From assembly GCA_963975245.1 (NCBI GenBank), contig CAXBFJ010000002.1:496001-560000 (forward strand): 64,000 nucleotides of DNA, written 5' to 3'. A program made the translations under genes and the position numbers. Each line of letters begins with the position of its first letter. Within the stretch, counting starts at the first letter, position 1. Positions 61,392 through 64,000 of the stretch are shown piece by piece. The notes under the pieces were generated by a model. The model saw only the letters and a program-made list of their open reading frames with translations, made no database searches and was not told where the DNA came from. The stretch is from Panacagrimonas sp963975245. Lineage in GTDB: Bacteria > Pseudomonadota > Gammaproteobacteria > Nevskiales > Nevskiaceae.

Positions 61392-62051
61392 GTGGTCGCG
61401 GCCAGGCTGCAGGCGCGGCGAGTTGCAATAGATTCTCCGTGGCCGGATGTCCGCCTCGGGTTGGCCTTTATTGGTGATCCGCAGGGTGTTGGCCTGACGC
61501 GCGCCAAAGCCACTGCAAGGCGAAAGCATCAATCTGCGGGTGCCCGGAACCTGGCAATCGAACTGCTGCGGGGGATGGATATCGCGGTTGAAGAGATCCC
61601 GCGTGGAGCAGAGGGCGGGCCACTGTGGCCGAACGGGATCGTCGGCAGCCTGAGTCACACCGATGGATATGCGGCGGCATCGCTCGCGCGTTCCGGAGAT
61701 TGCCGCGGCATAGGCATCGATGTGGAGCCAGCGCTACCCCTGCCAGGCGAAACCGGCGAACTGGTCCTGGGCGAACAGGAACGCGACTGGGTTAATTCCG
61801 TAGAGGTTCGCTTGCCCGCCGCGGGCAGGATGATTTTTTGCGCAAAAGAGTGCGTGCACAAAGTTGTGCACCCCTTGACCCGAACCTGGCTGGATTTTCT
61901 GGACGTGCGGGTGGTCTTTGAACCCGATCTGATCCGCTTCTCAGTTCAGCCGCTTTCAGATGCTGCAATCGCTGCGTTTGCCGATGCCCGGGTGCGCGGT
62001 TATTGCTTGCAGGTAGAAAAGCACTGCCTGAGTGTTTTGCGGTTCGACTGA
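61392..62051 (+). CDS. 4'-phosphopantetheinyl transferase (EntD/Sfp type)
   Basis: About 219 residues with the PPTase motifs: S-L-S-H-T-D-G-Y-A-A-A, G-I-G-I-D-V-E-P and F-C-A-K-E-C-V-H-K. It transfers phosphopantetheine from CoA to carrier proteins. No ATG exists between the ilvD stop and the first motif, so the start is probably GTG at 61392; the upstream in-frame ATG at 61224 lies inside ilvD. No siderophore or polyketide cluster is visible, so the acceptor is unknown. Confidence 0.85.
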   Translation: MVAARLQARRVAIDSPWPDVRLGLAFIGDPQGVGLTRAKATARRKHQSAGARNLAIELLRGMDIAVEEIPRGAEGGPLWPNGIVGSLSHTDGYAAASLARSGDCRGIGIDVEPALPLPGETGELVLGEQERDWVNSVEVRLPAAGRMIFCAKECVHKVVHPLTRTWLDFLDVRVVFEPDLIRFSVQPLSDAAIAAFADARVRGYCLQVEKHCLSVLRFD

Positions 62052-62358
62052 AAATCAGCGACCGGGCGTTCTGGCGCGAAAGCCGATCTGCAGGAATCGC
62101 ATGTCGGTCCATCGTCCGAAGCTGAGCACGACAAACAACCAGAACAGGAGCCGTTTGCTGCTCAGTCGCCAGGGCTTTTTCATTTCACCATGACTCCAGC
62201 ACCGAACTTTGCTGGACTACGCCGAAGCCCGATACAGCAGGTTTATCAATAACTTAGGCGAGTCCAACATATGCCGGTGCTTTCCGAAACCTGACCCGGC
62301 TTCCCCTCTGATGGCCCCTACATGGCTCTTGGGAATCGGGTCTTTCCGAGGAGTCATC
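62052..62358. other. Gap between PPTase and integrase; probable island boundary
   Basis: This 307-base gap contains no well-supported gene. It probably includes the left attachment site of the island, but without the other end no direct repeat can be assigned, and no tRNA end is visible. The minus strand holds a 42-codon reading frame, listed separately at low confidence. Confidence 0.5.
62055..62183 (-). CDS. Possible 42-residue hydrophobic small protein
   Basis: A minus-strand ATG frame encoding M-K-K-P-W-R-L then one hydrophobic stretch (L-L-F-W-L-F-V-V-L) and a basic tail. It could be a small membrane protein, but the ribosome site is poor (GGAG is about 11 bases upstream of the ATG) and there is no family match that I know. 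Confidence 0.2.
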   Translation of the reverse strand: MKKPWRLSSKRLLFWLFVVLSFGRWTDMRFLQIGFRARTPGR

Positions 62359-63558
62359 GTGGCAAAACTCAAGCTCACCAAGTCCGCAGTCGATGCGGCA
62401 CAACCCCAGGCGCAGGCCGTCGAACTCCGGGACACGCTGGTGCCCGGCTTCCTGTGCAAGGTTACACCAGCGGGCCGCAAGGTGTTCATGCTCCAGTACC
62501 GCACGAACGCTGGCGAGCGGCGCAAGCCCGCCCTGGGCCTGTACGGGGAACTGACCGTCGAGCAGGCCCGCTCGCTGGCCCAGGAATGGCTGGCCGAGGT
62601 GCGCCGGGGCGGCGACCCCAGCGCGGCCAAGGCCGCCGCCCGTTCAGCCCCCACGGTCAAGGAGCTGTGTACCAAGTTCATGGAGGATTACTCCAAGCAG
62701 CGCAACAAGCCCAGCACCCAGCGCGGGTATCAGGCCGTCATCGACCGCTGCATCGTTCCGATGCTGGGCCGTTTGAAGGTCCAGGACGTGAAGCGCCCGG
62801 ACGTGGCCACGGCGATGAAGAAGATGGCGCACAAGCCGGCCGAGGCCAACCGTGCTTTCAGCGTGATGCGCAAGATGTTCAACCTGGCCGAGGTGTGGGG
62901 CCACCGGCCTGACGGCACCAACCCCTGCCGCCACGTCCCGATGTACCCCAACGGCAAGGCCACCCACCTCATCAGCGACGAGGACATGGGCAAGCTGTTT
63001 CGGCGACTGGAGCACATCGAAGCCGAGGGTCTGGAGAACTACGTCATCCCGCTGGCGATCCGCCTTCAATTCGAGTTCGCCGGCCGCCGCTCCGAAATCG
63101 TGACGCTCCGATGGGATTGGGTGGACCTGGACAACCGCCGCGTGGTCTGGCCGGACAGCAAGACGGGCGGCATGTCCAAGCCCATGAGCGAGGAAGCCTA
63201 TCGACTGCTCTCGACGGCGCCACGGCAGGAAGGCACTCCCTATGTGCTGCCGTCTCCAAGCCATCCCGGCAAGCACCTGACCACGGGCGAGTATTACGGC
63301 GGCTGGAGCCGCGCCCTCAAGGCGGCGGGCGCCACGCACGTCGGCACGCATGGCATCCGCCACCGCTCCGCGACCGACATTGCCAACTCGGGCATCCCGG
63401 TCAAGGTCGGCATGGCGCTGACGGCGCACAAGACCGTGGCGATGTTCATGCGCTACGTCCACACCGAGGACGATCCGGTGCGCAAGGCGGCCGAGCTGGT
63501 GGCGAACCGGCGCAAGACGATCACCGAGGCGCAGCGGCCTGCGGAGGTGGCTGCATGA
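62359..63558 (+). CDS. Tyrosine recombinase / phage-type integrase
   Basis: A 399-residue integrase: N-terminal DUF4102 arm-binding domain (D-T-L-V-P-G-F-L-C-K-V), a SAM-like core-binding domain, then the catalytic domain with Arg in A-G-R-R-S-E-I, H-G-I-R-H-R, A-H-K-T and the tyrosine in R-Y-V-H. The start is GTG at 62359, with GAGGAG six bases upstream. Its GC-richer codon use differs from the flanking chromosome. It marks the left end of an island and overlaps the next gene by four bases. Confidence 0.93.
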   Translation: MAKLKLTKSAVDAAQPQAQAVELRDTLVPGFLCKVTPAGRKVFMLQYRTNAGERRKPALGLYGELTVEQARSLAQEWLAEVRRGGDPSAAKAAARSAPTVKELCTKFMEDYSKQRNKPSTQRGYQAVIDRCIVPMLGRLKVQDVKRPDVATAMKKMAHKPAEANRAFSVMRKMFNLAEVWGHRPDGTNPCRHVPMYPNGKATHLISDEDMGKLFRRLEHIEAEGLENYVIPLAIRLQFEFAGRRSEIVTLRWDWVDLDNRRVVWPDSKTGGMSKPMSEEAYRLLSTAPRQEGTPYVLPSPSHPGKHLTTGEYYGGWSRALKAAGATHVGTHGIRHRSATDIANSGIPVKVGMALTAHKTVAMFMRYVHTEDDPVRKAAELVANRRKTITEAQRPAEVAA

Positions 63559-64000
63559 CCAAGAAGGCGCCTGCGATGGCGGGAGTCGCACCCGCCGCCG
63601 TGCCTGCCGGCTACGCCAGCATCCACGGCGGCATCGTGGATCTGCTCGATGCCGCGCGCCAGACGGCAGCGCGCAGCGTCAATGCGCTGATGACGGCCAG
63701 CTACTGGGAGATTGGCCGCCGCATCGTGGAGGCCGAGCAACAGGGCAAGCGGCGCGCGGGTTATGGCGAGCAGTTGATCGAGCGGCTGGCAAGCGACCTC
63801 ACCCAGCAGTTCGGCCGTGGCTTCAGCCGTCAGAACCTGCAGCAGATGCGGTCGTTTTTTCTGACCCGGCCAATTCGCCAGACAGTGTCTGGCGAATCTT
63901 CCCCGGAGCCAGTGCGGCCTTGGCGGCTGGACGAGCTGGCGCAGGTCTTCACGCTGCCGTGGTCGGCCTATGTGCGGCTGTTGTCGGTCAAGGACGAGCA
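63555..64000 (+). CDS. YhcG/DUF1016-family PDDEXK nuclease, N-terminal part (3' end outside window)
   Basis: The frame is open from ATG 63555 to the window end (148 codons). It has the DUF1016 N-terminal domain: Y-W-E-I-G-R-R-I-V-E, G-Y-G-E-Q-L-I-E-R-L-A-S-D-L, F-G-R-G-F-S-R-Q-N-L-Q-Q-M-R and P-W-S-A-Y-V-R-L-L. Full proteins of this family end in a PDDEXK nuclease domain and occur in restriction-modification or defence islands. ATGA overlap with the integrase suggests co-expression. Confidence 0.85.
   Translation, partial: MTKKAPAMAGVAPAAVPAGYASIHGGIVDLLDAARQTAARSVNALMTASYWEIGRRIVEAEQQGKRRAGYGEQLIERLASDLTQQFGRGFSRQNLQQMRSFFLTRPIRQTVSGESSPEPVRPWRLDELAQVFTLPWSAYVRLLSVKDE
63873..63897. repeat. 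Perfect 12-bp inverted repeat inside the YhcG-like gene
   Basis: ATTCGCCAGACA, a single G, then TGTCTGGCGAAT: a perfect palindrome with a one-base centre, in the variable stretch of the coding sequence after the Q-Q-M-R block. Confidence 0.75.

Noticed and set aside
62052..62358. Attachment site with a duplicated tRNA end
   Set aside because: No tRNA or recognisable direct repeat is visible and the right end of the island is outside the window.

Overview
The window is a chromosomal segment of a GC-rich gammaproteobacterium. Evidence for the class is the presence and order of genes typical of that group: ndk-rlmN-pilW-rodZ-ispG-hisS-yfgM-bamB-der, miaB-phoH-ybeY-corC-lnt, yajC-secD-secF, lolB-ispE-tRNA(Gln)-prs, hemA-prfA-prmC, and prmA/fis/purH. 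Fis, RodZ, LolB and a fused RlmKL all point the same way. A wax ester synthase/DGAT, a crotonase, a large acyl-CoA dehydrogenase and a Prx6-type peroxiredoxin suggest an aerobic, lipid-using environmental bacterium. I cannot name genus or order.

Layout. 1-3.7 kb: end of dsbD, a periplasmic redoxin, enoyl-CoA hydratase, an MDR reductase and a small lipoprotein. 3.7-9.6 kb: an acyltransferase, then miaB, phoH, ybeY, corC, lnt. 9.6-12.9 kb: a small outer membrane barrel, an Ala/Gly repeat exported protein, glutathione peroxidase and an unknown lipoprotein. 12.9-20.3 kb: acyl-CoA dehydrogenase, rlmKL, and yajC-secD-secF. 20.4-26.1 kb: TspO, WS/DGAT, outer membrane phospholipase A overlapping an AbiEi-like regulator, and a Kef-type antiporter. 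26.2-28.8 kb: two tandem seven-TM class III cyclases (a third lies at 58.3-59.6 kb). 28.9-40.0 kb: the long housekeeping run rlmI-lgt-ndk-rlmN-pilW-rodZ-ispG-hisS-yfgM-bamB-der. 40.0-41.6 kb: a TIR-domain membrane protein inserted between der and prs. 41.7-52.2 kb: prs, tRNA-Gln, ispE, lolB, a TPR protein, hemA, prfA, prmC, moeB-like, an unknown small gene and dinF-like. 52.2-59.6 kb: remnant of a surface-protein gene, purH, fis, prmA, a frameshifted MATE gene, peroxiredoxin, CSD-DUF1294 protein and cyclase 3. 59.7-62.1 kb: ilvD and a phosphopantetheinyl transferase. 62.2 kb to the end: start of a mobile island with a tyrosine integrase and a YhcG/DUF1016 nuclease gene running off the window.

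Functional themes. Envelope biogenesis is strongly represented: lipoprotein maturation and sorting (Lgt, Lnt, LolB), Sec export (YajC-SecDF, YfgM), BamB and several lipoproteins. Translation is the second theme (MiaB, YbeY, RlmKL, RlmI, RlmN, HisS, PrfA, PrmC, PrmA, tRNA-Gln). The least ordinary items are the TIR protein with a duplicated C-terminal module, the family of three cyclases whose substrate-selecting position looks non-canonical, the orphan AbiEi-like gene fused by overlap to pldA, the repeat protein at 10.4 kb, and the island edge. No rRNA, CRISPR array or recognisable insertion sequence was seen.
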